A stretch of 64,000 nt of DNA from Fasciolopsis buskii (GCA_008360955.1 LUCM01004008.1:87130-151129), one strand, 5' to 3'. Counted from the first letter of the stretch, positions 37,976 to 48,332 are shown. The notes: generated by a model from the sequence alone, not told the origin. Numbers and translations are program-made.

Positions 37976-38760
37976 ACCAGTCAGGATATTTTAAACCTTG
38001 TAAATAAGCTCACTGGCTGTAAATACTACTCGAACGAGTTTCCTTTCTGTTGTGGTCTTCTTTCTGACTTCGGTCACATAGTCTGGGTCGAAACCACTTT
38101 TCAGTACTTACTGGTAATTCGCATTCGGTCGTTACCGTGACCTATCGAGTTTCGCATACTAATTCCGAGTCCATATACTACTACGGGTCTACAGTTTGTC
38201 TACGGAATTTCAATGAAATCATCTCACCAGAAGAGATATTAAATATTTGTGAATTCCATGCAAGTTTTTTCGTTACAATGAACGAGAACTTAATTTCGGG
38301 CTACCACTCGTATGAGCGATTATGACCATTACAAACGGTCTTTTACCTTTTGGTAATGTAGACGGCAAGCCTATTGCGTCCATCTAACAATTTCAAGTAA
38401 TTCTCGGTCTAGTGCAACTAACATCGCAAACTTCCACTAATCCTGACTGTCCGATTCATGAAAAATTTCCTGTTTCTCGGTGGGACAATCATGGATATTT
38501 TTCACAAAAATGGAATTTCCCTATCACAGCAAGCCCCTAAACACTTGATGGATGAGGGCAAATTTGAACTATGTTGAAAAGTGGTACAAACTTCCAGTTA
38601 TGTGATTTTTAGCTTTTCCACTGCGTCAGTATCCGCAGACATGAGTTTGTGGATGATTTTTCAACCGGTCCCTGATAGCATGGACTATTTCTCTGTGTCA
38701 TCGGAAAGCGTGAGTTCTTTTCAACAGGAGAGCAGCTTATCAGCTCTTAACTGCTATTAG

Positions 38761-38868
38761 ATGGTAGCAGACAGATTCTCGGATGCGCGTGTTGCCGAAG
38801 AGATTCATACTTATTTGGGAAAATCACATCATTGTGGAGCAAGATTAGCGGTAGCCAATCACTTCGAG
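38761..38868 (+). CDS. Candidate internal exon (36 codons), product unknown
   Basis: Acceptor CAGCTCTTAACTGCTATTAG immediately precedes 38761, and a donor GAG followed by GTAATA ends the exon. It is 108 bp with phase 0 at both ends and reads VADRFSDARVAEEIHTYLGK, then SHHCGARLAVANHFE. The composition resembles an alpha-helical repeat protein, but no family was recognised. The frame stays open beyond the donor for about 40 codons, so the donor could lie further on. It probably belongs to the same plus-strand gene as the exons at 43-45 kb, with the Penelope-like element in the intervening intron. Confidence 0.45.
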
Positions 38869-40053
38869 GTAATAGATCGTAGGGGCAATTTAATTGGTGC
38901 GATCACCCCGTGGACTACACCACTTTGTTCCCAGTTATGTCAAAACTATTCACAGGTGCCACCAGACTTAATTAATGAGACATTATTTTGAATGACTTAA
39001 AAAGCGACACGCTTAAATACCTGAAAACATTTTACAGTAAACTGACTATTTATTTGTTAATTCCTAATTTGTGGGCGAGTATACACTTTCCAGGCATTGC
39101 GAAACAGAAGCATATTGCGACAGCGTTAAAAATAAGTTTTGGAAATTACCGTAAGGAATGAAATCACACCTTTATTTCACAAAACACTCAATTTTCATTA
39201 GATAAAGTATTTTCTGCCACCCGGAAGGTTCATAAGCTATCTATCTTCTGAGTGAACCGTGCATATCACAGATCATCCACTATATGTTTACTGTTAAATA
39301 TGTTTATTGATTAGGATTTATTCTGAATGTGATCTCCTCTTGTCCGCTTTGTGTCCCATGAAGTACACTTGGGTGATACGTTCTATTATTTTATTAGAAA
39401 ATTCAAGATGTTTTGTGCACCGGAGGTTCGGACACCTAAATTCTTCCTTACTTGATGTGAGTTGTCCGCAAAATGAGAATTTCCGTGAGAACACGTCATC
39501 AACAAAGTACACATGGGCAACTAGTTTATTAATACTAACCGAAGACAGCCTTACAGAATGCCTACAACCGCTCAGTCATCATAAGGGTTTTCATTTGTTC
39601 GGTCATTTCACCAAGTGCCACTTTTACATTAGCCACTAACTTATGATATTCTATCTTCTACTTCCAACAGCCAATCATTTTTTAAATTGCCTCACCCAAA
39701 TCAACCAATCACATTTATCACAGTCTGAATAATCAATACTGACGAAACATGTGACCATCTGTTCCTTTTTTAATGCTATATGGTTTGTTGATTTTCTGCC
39801 TTATTTTGAATAGTTTCCTTGTTTGCTTTTAGGTAATTTCACACTTTGGGAATTATGTGACCAAGGAATCATTGACCAGTAACAATCCAAGGGTTTGTGC
39901 ACTGAAACCAGAAGACCGAACCTTAGATAATTTCCCAGTGTTCCATATATGCGTACCTCAGTAGATCACTGCCTGAGTGCCTTTTCGTCTAAGGCTATTC
40001 AATGCCGCCCGAGTAAAAGTTAGCTCCTTGAAAATTACCACTGAGCACATTGA

Positions 40054-42545
40054 GAAAACACAAGTTGGCGAACAAGCTCGTTTTCAGTGATTCGTACTCA
40101 TGCCATTACATCACTATATATATCTTGACGAAATATTTTCACTATAGGAAGCATTGGATTAGTCATTTACAAATATGGGTGGGGAAGGGATTTGTGGTGT
40201 TAATTGTTTTGTTGTCTAGGGTTTGTATTGGGACGGGGGGTGGGCCAAGGGAGTTGAAGCGCAACCACAAATTGTTTTTGAGAACAAAGTGGAGGACTGT
40301 GAAGACGGATTGCGACAGCTTCCGCAGTGCTCAAGAGGCGACACTTTGCCAACCTGGATTGTTGACCTCTGACCTTATACAGAGTCCGGAAAGCTTGCGT
40401 CACATTCACGGTGTGGTTAGTCTGTGCTAGATGTGAAACCACTGCGCTATTAAGTGACTTAATTGTTCCAGTGCCTAACCATGCCGGGTGGTGCTCACGG
40501 ATGCGTTCAGACAAGCGCCTGGTCGTGCGGCCGATGTACATTGTCCCACAGGAACATGTGAATGAATAGATACAAAACGAGGCTGCAGAATCAGGGACTT
40601 TGTCTTTCAACCATGATGACACTACGGGGCGGGATTTGAACAGGATACGAAGCTTGGCTGCGTAGAATGTCTTATTGATAGCACTAGTCAGTCTTCGTCG
40701 TGCTATTTCTGCTAGCGTGTCACCTTTGAATGGCAGATATATGTATACCGGCTTTCTCTCCACCGTCGCCCTCCTAGGAACTTCCTGTTCTGTCTCCAAC
40801 ATCTTGTCGATTAATCTAATTGGGAAACCATTTTCAGTGAATACTCTTCTGAGCGTCTGCAGTTCAGCTTCAAGAGTATCTTCTGTGCATATTCTCTTTG
40901 TCCTGGCAATCAGATATCTAATTAAGTTCCTCTTCACATTAAGAGGTACAAAGCTATGGAAGTTGATGTATTGCCCATTCCATGTGGCTTTCCTGTGTAC
41001 TGATCGCCGGAATGAGCCGTCTTCTCGACGACTTAGTCGTACATCTAAGAAAGCTATTTCACTGTTTAGCTCCATCTCTGTTGTGAATTTCAAATTTGCG
41101 TGAGCCGAGTTGAACACATTCAACAGTTGTTTAGTTTTAGTCGAGGGGTTGAGTACACAGAAGATGTCATCCACATAACGCTTGTATAGGAAGAGCGATT
41201 GTATTGACGACTCGAGTGGTCCACGTTCCAGCTTTGCCAAGAAAATGTCAGCTAGTAGCGGACCGAGTGGGGATCCCATCGCTACGCCGTCCTTTTGACG
41301 GTAAATTTGATTATTGAATTTAAATTGGACGTTGTAGGTACAAAAGAACAATAGTTGTTTCAAGTCTGCTATCGGAAGACTCGTCGCTAAGCCATTGTTC
41401 TCGATGTAGTCACAGAGGTATTCGATTGTCTCCGTGATCGGAACGTTGGTAAAAAGGGCGGTGACGTCTAAAGAAAGCATCCTTCGTCCCTTCATATTTA
41501 GATCTTTTACGGAATCGATAAGCTCAAATGTGTCTTTGAGACTATGTTTTGCTACCTTCTGTCTAACGGGTTCCAGTAACCTAGCTAACCATTTTGCCAC
41601 AGCATGGTACGGCGAATTGCACATGTCGAGAATAGGCCTCATAGGTACTCCATTTTTGTGTAATTTGGGTAGGCCGTACAATCTCGGAATAGTAGTTCCC
41701 GTAGGCCGAATTTGTTCGAATGTCGTCGAATCTATGATATCTCTTTGTCTTAGTCGTCTCAAGATACTAGACAACGATTTTTCTATCTGATGCGTCTTAT
41801 CATTCTCCCTCGCCATTTTTGCAAATTTAGATTTGTCATTCAGAATGGCTTCCATTTTTGTTACATAATCAGACCTGTTCAGGAGAACTATGCCTGCACC
41901 CTTATCTGGTCTTGATAACATGATGTCGGCATTTTTCTGCAGTTCTCTTAACCGTCTCTTATGTTCTGGCTTTAATAACCCACTCGTTGTATGTCTAGCG
42001 CCATGATATTGGTAGCAAGTGTTCACCAAAGTTGATTTAAATGCTTGCATTTCCATTTGTGATGACGGAGATAAACTCGACACTTGAGAGAAAAGATTCT
42101 CGAATCCAACTTCTAAGTCCATTTGTGCACTCTGGCTGTTTGGGCAACAAAATTTGGGCCCCAGGGATAAAACTTCCAACAACGTCTTATCTAACTTGAA
42201 GTTTGACAAATTGTGAACAAATCGATCAGGGTTCTGCGGAAACTCACTGGATGGTTTTGATCCTTCCAATCGTTTCATCAACACTTGGCGCTTCTGGTTC
42301 ACCTGTTTATGTACAATGGATTGAACGTATTCCTCGAAAGATTGTTTTTCTTCCTCACTCAATTGGTCGAGCACATTAGTTGATGTCACAAATGATCGTT
42401 CTAATTCCGCGGTGTGATTGCACATGGTATCACGTTCATTAAGAGCTTGTCTTTGAAGTGAAGTTTTGGTAATGTATATCCGGTTTCTTCTTAACAGAGT
42501 ATGATATTGCTTTGGAAAAGTTAGCTCCCATGCTAACCTGAATTA
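40054..42545 (-). mobile_element. Intact Penelope-like retroelement, copy B
   Basis: The element encodes one long open frame with the reverse transcriptase plus GIY-YIG endonuclease arrangement of Penelope-like elements. The 3' side is defined by homology with copy A (AAGTTGGCGAACAAGCTC, near 40060). The 5' side extends at least to a stop at 42543-42545; terminal repeats were not found. It lies antisense to the surrounding plus-strand exons. The intact frame suggests a fairly recent insertion. Confidence 0.9.
40200..42425 (-). CDS. Penelope-like reverse transcriptase with GIY-YIG endonuclease
   Basis: The 741-codon protein copies element RNA into DNA and nicks the target in the nucleus. RPDKGAGIVLLNRSDY lies near residue 175, a motif typical of the family, and PKLHKNGVPMRPI near 257. 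The reverse transcriptase core includes SLDVTALFTNVP near 320, [19 protein letters not shown] near 385 and the catalytic RYVDDIF near 417. The GIY-YIG endonuclease follows at about 610-660, with CSFTCSCGTMYIGRTTRRL and a downstream arginine and EHH. No internal stop is present. The start is taken at the first Met (42425), but the frame is open for 39 more codons with no Met. Relative to copy A, a 4-nt difference (extra ATCC) shifts the frame after LLSTAEAVA, giving a different last 40 residues. Confidence 0.9.
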   Translation of the reverse strand: MCNHTAELERSFVTSTNVLDQLSEEEKQSFEEYVQSIVHKQVNQKRQVLMKRLEGSKPSSEFPQNPDRFVHNLSNFKLDKTLLEVLSLGPKFCCPNSQSAQMDLEVGFENLFSQVSSLSPSSQMEMQAFKSTLVNTCYQYHGARHTTSGLLKPEHKRRLRELQKNADIMLSRPDKGAGIVLLNRSDYVTKMEAILNDKSKFAKMARENDKTHQIEKSLSSILRRLRQRDIIDSTTFEQIRPTGTTIPRLYGLPKLHKNGVPMRPILDMCNSPYHAVAKWLARLLEPVRQKVAKHSLKDTFELIDSVKDLNMKGRRMLSLDVTALFTNVPITETIEYLCDYIENNGLATSLPIADLKQLLFFCTYNVQFKFNNQIYRQKDGVAMGSPLGPLLADIFLAKLERGPLESSIQSLFLYKRYVDDIFCVLNPSTKTKQLLNVFNSAHANLKFTTEMELNSEIAFLDVRLSRREDGSFRRSVHRKATWNGQYINFHSFVPLNVKRNLIRYLIARTKRICTEDTLEAELQTLRRVFTENGFPIRLIDKMLETEQEVPRRATVERKPVYIYLPFKGDTLAEIARRRLTSAINKTFYAAKLRILFKSRPVVSSWLKDKVPDSAASFCIYSFTCSCGTMYIGRTTRRLSERIREHHPAWLGTGTIKSLNSAVVSHLAQTNHTVNVTQAFRTLYKVRGQQSRLAKCRLLSTAEAVAIRLHSPPLCSQKQFVVALQLPWPTPRPNTNPRQQNN

Positions 42546-43282
42546 ATGCTTTGATGTTAGAACTATCGCATTTATCCTTCGCTGTACTGATAAGGATCTG
42601 TGTCCCTTTTTATTCTACCTCTCGTGATCACCTTTTCGTTTGTTTGAACCTTGGGGCGATTTGAATTAGATGAATTATATTACTTTTGGTTCCCCTCAAA
42701 TACATCCATTTGTCCTCATTCGCTTGGTAATTCGGATACGCTCTCCGTGAACCGTCCCATCATTCGGACCAACGTTCAAATACGCTATTCTTGCATAATG
42801 TACCAGAAGAGGCTATATTTATAGAACACGTGAAAAGGTTAGTCTCGGAAGTGACTGCGATGATGAGATTCCGCGGAGAATAACAAATCGGAGTTTACTT
42901 CTTTGGCCATTATCTGTATTAGAGTCCTGTTCAAAATATAAAAATTAGAAAGGGATTTGTCAGGCACTAGGCGAAGACAAATCCGGGAACTTGATAACAG
43001 TGGATTTGTCCATAGTAAAAGAAACGGCAGGGAAAAGTTAGCTTCCTTGCTCATTTCGAACAAAACAGGCACTTGAACCTTTGGAAGAATTGCCGGTTAC
43101 CTATTACTTATCTTTATGCAGTTTCCCTCCCTTGGACACCCCTTCGAGGCGCAGACATTTCCGAGGATGTTTAGATGAGTCAAAACGTGCCTAAATTCAA
43201 TCGTAGAATTAGTTGTAACACGAGAAATGACGTGGAGAAATGATCTAACTCCTCTCTGGTGTGGGTTGCACTTATCCGGCAG

Positions 43283-43410
43283 CGGAATGTTTGAAACGCT
43301 ATAGGCTGCCAGTTAGTCGATGCGCATTGAGTGTATTCAACACTAGACGACACTCAAAAAACAGAGATCAGAACAGCTCCCAACAAATCCCCGGAACGTT
43401 TGTGGCAGAG
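43283..43410 (+). CDS. Candidate internal exon of unidentified gene
   Basis: Acceptor CTAACTCCTCTCTGGTGTGGG...CCGGCAG at 43282 and a strong donor GAG followed by GTAAGC at 43411. Two bases complete a codon, then the frame reads ECLKRYRLPVSRCALSVFNT, RRHSKNRDQNSSQQIPG and TFVAE, ending in phase 0. The phase permits splicing to a phase-0 acceptor at 44123/44124. The product was not recognised. Confidence 0.45.
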
Positions 43411-43750
43411 GTAAGCAATGACACTACGCCATTCCGCACAATATTTGGCAATTATGACGGAAACATTCGGAACTGGTATCGGACAGGCTAATTTAGACCG
43501 CGTTCACACTGATCCAAAACATTCCTCACCTTGCTTGAGCACTATGGTTCGGGTGCATTAAAAAACGGGCACGAATTATTTGTTTGCTGGATCATAATCT
43601 GAAACCGGGATCGAAAAAAGGAACATTCTTCTACCCAGCTCTGAATATTTTTGACAAAATGTGGACAATTTCGACATGAGTTTGAAATAATTCAGGAAAT
43701 GTATCCGGGAAACAATTTTCTCTACACCTATAATGGAAACGTACTGTAAG

Positions 43751-43782
<32 letters not shown>
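43751..43782. repeat. AGT trinucleotide microsatellite
   Basis: About ten tandem AGT/GTA units within the proposed intron between the exons at 43283 and 44039. Confidence 0.9.
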
Positions 43783-44038
43783 TTGTTCCTCAGTTCATCG
43801 CAGTTTAATAATCAGTCCTGTTTTATTGAAAATAGCTCTGACTCTTGAGCTTCACTTGTTAAAGTGTACTGCATGTGGACACCATATTTTTCTTTCTGTG
43901 AAACGAGACTGTTGGTGTGTGAAAAGATCCGGTTGAAATAACAAGAGTTCATGAGGAATAGTCAATTGTGTGTCCATCATATTTCACAGCAAACTAAATA
44001 TGATTCTAACTCATGACCACAATAATTTGCCAATATAG

Positions 44039-44276
44039 TTATGACTTCATGCATACTGATTGCAACAACATCTATTTACGGCTATTTGTTTCGCTGAACA
44101 ACTTCATCAGCCGTGACCGGCAGAAACTCAACGACCTCCGACGGCACATGGACCCTCGTGTTTCGGTGGATTTATCCATTTTTATTACACACTTGACTCA
44201 AGAGTGTAATGGAAGAAACAGTCATCACCCTGAACGTTGGAGTGTCATAGAACTAGATAAGGTCCCATCAGATCAG
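44039..44276 (+). CDS. Internal exon of unidentified gene
   Basis: The frame reads YDFMHTDCNNIYLRLFVSLN, then NFISRDRQKLNDLRRHMDPR, VSVDLSIFITHLTQECNGRN and ends VIELDKVPSDQ before the donor CAG|GTATGG. The 3' end is phase 0 and fits the next exon. The 5' end is unsure. AG at 44037-44038 gives the longest exon. CGGCAG at 44123 gives a phase-0 start that would join directly to the exon ending at 43410. The composition, with alternating hydrophobic and charged residues, suggests a helical protein. Confidence 0.6.
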
Positions 44277-44324
44277 GTATGGTAACGAGCCGAGCCACCT
44301 GAAACCGCCATCCACAACTAAGGA

Positions 44325-44402
44325 GGCCGGCTGATCTGGGATTCGAAATTTTCACTGCATTTTAAGGTGACAGATGCATTGTCCGTTTAACCACGGCCGG
44401 CC
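44325..44402 (-). repeat. tRNA-like repeat E in an intron
   Basis: Minus-strand tRNA-like sequence with a perfect 7-bp acceptor-type stem (GGCCGGC at 44402-44396 with GCCGGCC at 44331-44325). It has an A-box TGGTTAAACGG and a B-box TTTCGAATCCC. The anticodon-arm position forms TGCAT/ATGCA around a 13-nt loop, too large for a working tRNA. It is best read as the head of a tRNA-derived SINE or a tRNA pseudogene lying in the intron between two coding exons. Confidence 0.55.
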
Positions 44403-44474
44403 CTGACCAAAAAATATGTCAGTCAGTCAAAGCATGCTCATCTGGACGAGGTAATCCGGTTGTACTATTTTGGA

Positions 44475-44688
44475 GTTTTGCAAAATCAAGATCTTTCTTA
44501 CACAAGTCCTTGATTTACTTGCCAATTGGGTGAAACATATTTCATTCTCTGATTTTGATGGATTTATTTTGTGTGATATTTCTTCAAACTTACAGCCCGA
44601 GTTACTTACTATGATAGGAACAACACTGGAGTCAGTAGGAAACACTGATATCATCCAAGCCAAAACAATCTCACCGCGGAAACTCATG
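44475..44688 (+). CDS. Internal exon of unidentified gene
   Basis: The frame is phase 0 at both ends and reads VLDLLANWVKHISFSDFDGF, then ILCDISSNLQPELLTMIGTT and ESVGNTDIIQAKTISPRKLM, followed by the donor CTCATG|GTGTGG. The acceptor is either TTGTACTATTTTGGAG (44474) or AAATCAAG (44489), both phase 0. The exon spans a leucine-rich helical stretch. Its phase joins it cleanly to the exons before and after. Family not recognised. Confidence 0.65.
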
Positions 44689-44854
44689 GTGTGGGTTACT
44701 GGAATGTATTGTTAAATGTCGAAAGGAGTTACTTGCAATGAGTGCATTGCTTGCCAACCATTGTCATCAGTTGAATTTCAGCCTCTCCATTTCTTTCGTC
44801 AATTTCTGTAGTTGAAATATTGTTAAATGATTTGCACTTAAATCGTTTTTGCAG

Positions 44855-45121
44855 AGAAGAATTGTAATCCATGAATTGTTTATCTCTTGTCCACCAGAAC
44901 TAAACTGTGTTCTCTGTGATTGGTTTCCAAGTGACTGCCTTGTAGCAATTGCATGTGATAACGTTATCAGTGAACTTTGGGATGATCTCCGAGGCATATG
45001 TCCTTGTTTGTATAAACCTAAACGATCAGGTGAATGCCCGCATAAATACTGGTTGCAGCTATGGCTCCGTTTGATCGCTGTGAACACATCGATTCAGACA
45101 CATCTCAGATCTTACCGATGA
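44855..45121 (+). CDS. Terminal coding exon of unidentified gene
   Basis: A classic acceptor (AAATCGTTTTTGCAG at 44854) opens a phase-0 exon. It reads RRIVIHELFISCPPELNCVL, then CDWFPSDCLVAIACDNVISE, LWDDLRGICPCLYKPKRSGE and CPHKYWLQLWLRLIAVNTSI, ending LRSYR and TGA at 45119-45121. Seven cysteines cluster in the first two thirds. A poly(A) signal follows at 45448. With the two preceding exons this is the strongest cellular gene in the window. I do not recognise the protein. No signal peptide or membrane segment is obvious in the visible part. Confidence 0.7.
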   Translation, partial: RRIVIHELFISCPPELNCVLCDWFPSDCLVAIACDNVISELWDDLRGICPCLYKPKRSGECPHKYWLQLWLRLIAVNTSIQTHLRSYR

Positions 45122-45447
45122 GTTTAAATAATTCTGACTGTTAAATTTGGTGCTTACATCGGACACACTGCATCGCCTGTTAAAGTTACATTAACTGTGA
45201 GTGAGCCACAATCTTTTCACTGCTCACCACTTGTAAGGTTTAGTAGCATTCACGGTCACAGCAATCCTAGAAGGGTTGCCCTGATCAATTAGAACAGTGC
45301 AGCAACAAGGGAACCAACATGAGTTGAAACTTACAGGGTAAACGCCATACTTACAGCTGACCTTGATTTTCGTTATGACCTAAAGTTTGCACAACCACGT
45401 CGTTTACATCTTTATTTAGCCCATTATTCGACATACCAACTCAAGCA

Positions 45448-45453
45448 AATAAA
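45448..45453 (+). terminator. Polyadenylation signal AATAAA
   Basis: AATAAA about 330 nt after the stop of the terminal exon and followed by GT-containing sequence (CAGTGCACATGG). It is a plausible 3' end for the gene at 43.3-45.1 kb. Confidence 0.5.
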
Positions 45454-45551
45454 GACCAGTGCACATGGAAGAGGCCGTAGTTTCTCCTATTCATAAACAA
45501 AAGGAAATAGAGTGCAACACGATGTTTATTAACTCGTAAACTTAGACCATT

Positions 45552-45818
45552 TTGAGAGGGCAGCCACAACCGAAACAGTTAACGGACGATTATATAAGGG
45601 GTCGATTTTCACTTTCAGACGCCACCTCATTACACACATCATCACAGCCCGTCAATTCACACCAGTCTTCGTTGAATGAATCATCAATGACATGCGCCCC
45701 CTCACATCGACAGAAAGCAAAAATACGTATGCTGCTCTATCAAATTAATTTCCCTCATGTACTTCTTACTAGTTCTCAAATCAACGGACGTTTAGAGAGA
45801 AAAATACGTGAACAGTGA
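45552..45818 (+). CDS. Weak coding candidate, Ser/Gln/His-rich
   Basis: An open frame with protein-like composition (TDDYIRGRFSLSDATSLHTS, then SQPVNSHQSSLNESSMTC) ending at TGA 45816-45818. It follows the poly(A) signal of the preceding gene. Acceptor-like sites occur inside it, but no clear exon borders could be chosen. It could be an alternative last exon, part of another gene or chance. Confidence 0.2.
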   Translation: MRGQPQPKQLTDDYIRGRFSLSDATSLHTSSQPVNSHQSSLNESSMTCAPSHRQKAKIRMLLYQINFPHVLLTSSQINGRLERKIREQ

Positions 45819-46273
45819 AAGTTACATTGAACAAGCATTTCATTCCCATAGTGATCCTCACTTTCAGAGGATTGGTACAGTAACTGAACTTTAGTCTCCG
45901 TGTTTCTGAATCCTATTCTCCACACTTTTCGAAATGGTTTGATATGAAAATTTCTAACTCTAACCTTTGCGTGTATCATTAAGCTCGATTAGACATTTGT
46001 TGTGGCATTCTTGTGAAAACTAACGTGAATTTCTATTACCAAAAGAAATGTATGCATCCATGTGTTATCCGACATCCAGCCATGGCAGTACAAAAATCGG
46101 TATTGTTGAACAGAGAAGCAATTAAAGGTAACACCCTAGCACACTGGTCGTATGAACTCTACTTGTTGCGGCTTCTCATGGGCCACGTATGACACGACTG
46201 TGTAGAGGCGGAAGTTGAAGTTCGGCAAAACGGAACCTCGGGCATTCAAGCACACATGCACATAAGCACAAAT

Positions 46274-46274
<1 letters not shown>

Positions 46275-46305
<31 letters not shown>
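46275..46305. repeat. CA microsatellite
   Basis: Nearly pure CA repeat. Flanking open frames on both strands derive from it. Confidence 0.9.
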
Positions 46306-46308
<3 letters not shown>

Positions 46309-47968
46309 AGTGTCTCACTTGTTCTGTGTTAAACTGCTCATTCTACTTGTTCACTTGCTTGGGCAAGCAACAGAATTATCCTCTAGGGGGGAAGGGAGGC
46401 GTGGAATGAGGTTAACTGAACACGTGTGGAACAAGGAGTCTGAACAAGATGTTGAAACAGTATATAAGCACAGAAGCAAACAACCGTGTGAGATAGGAAG
46501 TGAGCGAACAAATGAATAAATAGAAAGTTTTGTTCAGACCATGCCACCTGTGAGGCTCCGGCAATATCATCTCCTCGTGCGAGTGTTGTTTTCAATGCAC
46601 CAGAAAACTTGTTCCAATTTTCGGCTTGATTTCACTGACATCTAACTCCGGATTTGTAATTGAGCCGAAGTTCTCCAGCATCCATTACCAACACGAGCGA
46701 CCATCCGAATAATTTGAAAGGGTGCGGTTGGATCGCCGCAAAACAGTTCCGGCTCCGTGCACCTGGACGTGAACACAGGGGCCACGCTTACTGAGCCCGA
46801 ATAATCATTATGTTCTCCCATTCATACACACATACACTCACGAAAAAAAGTCAAAAGGTATACAGAACATTACCCATTCACCGCACTAAATTTTCGATTC
46901 ACTCTGTTTGGATTCACATGAGCGCGCGTGCATGGTATGAAGTTTCGTAAAACGGACGTGGCTGCAAAAAATCACCTTGTATTTTCGTTAATTCTCTTTC
47001 ACCTAATGGTTTCCTTTATTGACGCATGGATTCATGGATGGGTGGATGGATAGGTAGATACAGAGAGAGATGAGTGAATAGGATGGGTGGGTGTGTGTGC
47101 CGTGATACGGCTACTAACTTGAGGTAGTTAGAAATCTACCCGCATCGGGAAATACCTTTCAGTTCTCCTGGTGTATTTGCACAATCATACACGAATCTAC
47201 GCGTGCGTACACGCACGCACACATGAAAAGACAGATACAGTAAGGCAGGCCGTCATGCGGCCCAACGATGCTGACGGCGACGATGTCGATGCGGATGTCG
47301 ACGACGCTGGTGTTGCTCCTGTCGTCGTCGTCGTCGTTGTTGTTGTGCTGTCGTCATCTGTTTATGGCCTCTTGTAGAAGGTGTGCTTGTGTGTGTGTGT
47401 GTGTCTGAACGGAAAATCACACTATTTGCTATTCTATTGCATTCTCATTTCGGTGACCGCAAAGCGCTCATATTTCCGGATGCATGGGAAGTCATGTGTG
47501 GAATAATTTCCTCACCATGACAACATGAGTACTCATTGTCGCAATCGCCGTCATCGTCGTTGTCTGCATTGGTGTCGCTTTTCGTTTAAGCTCACTTAAG
47601 TGATCGTTAAGTGATCGGTGTGCAGACTGTGATTGTCTTTTTCGTTATACCCGTGACGGTTGTGATCATGGAGGTAATGGTTGTTCTTTTTTCCTGGTTC
47701 TACCAGTCGGCAGAGATTTGTGCTACGCAGGTGCGTGAAATATTCCAGGTTGAACAGGGTACCTGACTGAAACGGTTATCGCGTGACAGAAACCGTTGAT
47801 GTGCATGACCAAACATTAGTTCACACAGTGTCAGAAGATATGCCAGTACGTGAACGCCACTTGTTTACCCAAAATTCCTTTTGCACATTTTTTTTTGTTT
47901 TCTAACGTCTACTGTCTGTCCACCGGTAGGAGCACAAAAAAGTTAACTTTGCTTTGATTTCCAACCAG
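46306..47968. other. Low-complexity DNA, no gene recognised
   Basis: Contains GAT/GTC-type triplets at about 47270-47345, including a GTC/GTT run that encodes poly-Val in one frame, and a GT run at 47391-47404. No supported exon. Confidence 0.4.
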
Positions 47969-48204
47969 AACGAGTGCAACTTGCCTGCACGCACGTTCAT
48001 GTGCAAGGAACTGTGAAACTGAACCCAAAAGCACTAATAACGAAATCGGCAATTGTTGAATCACGACCAAACTTAACGAAACAAGATTGCAACACTTTTC
48101 TATCGACTGAAATTTTACGTGCATCAAACTTTTCATCCTATGATTCGTTTGGCTTTTTCAAGGATCTAACGAGTCACTGGAAAGAGCACACTGGTACACA
48201 CTGA
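47969..48204 (+). CDS. Candidate terminal exon, product unknown
   Basis: Acceptor AACTTTGCTTTGATTTCCAACCAG at 47968 opens a frame reading TVKLNPKALITKSAIVESRP, then NLTKQDCNTFLSTEILRASN, FSSYDSFGFFKDLTSHWKEH and a stop at 48202-48204. AATAAA follows at 48282-48287, a normal distance for a 3' end. Two bases complete the first codon, so a phase-1 donor is needed upstream; none was found in the low-complexity DNA before it. The product is not recognised. Confidence 0.38.
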
Positions 48205-48281
48205 TATGTGAATATTAGGAATTGTGCACTAACTAGATATTTCTGCAAAACACATTCACTCCGGTTATACGAACCAACGAT

Positions 48282-48287
48282 AATAAA
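48282..48287 (+). terminator. Possible polyadenylation signal AATAAA
   Basis: AATAAA 78 nt beyond the stop of the candidate terminal exon ending at 48204. It supports that exon only weakly, as the hexamer is common by chance. Confidence 0.3.
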
Positions 48288-48332
48288 TTTTACATTGTAT
48301 CAAAATTCAAGAAAATCGCTTTCTCTTGTTGA

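Noticed and set aside
39307..39639. 110-codon plus-strand open frame with an apparent internal KYTW repeat
   Set aside because: The repeat is only a few residues, likely chance; no good exon borders found.
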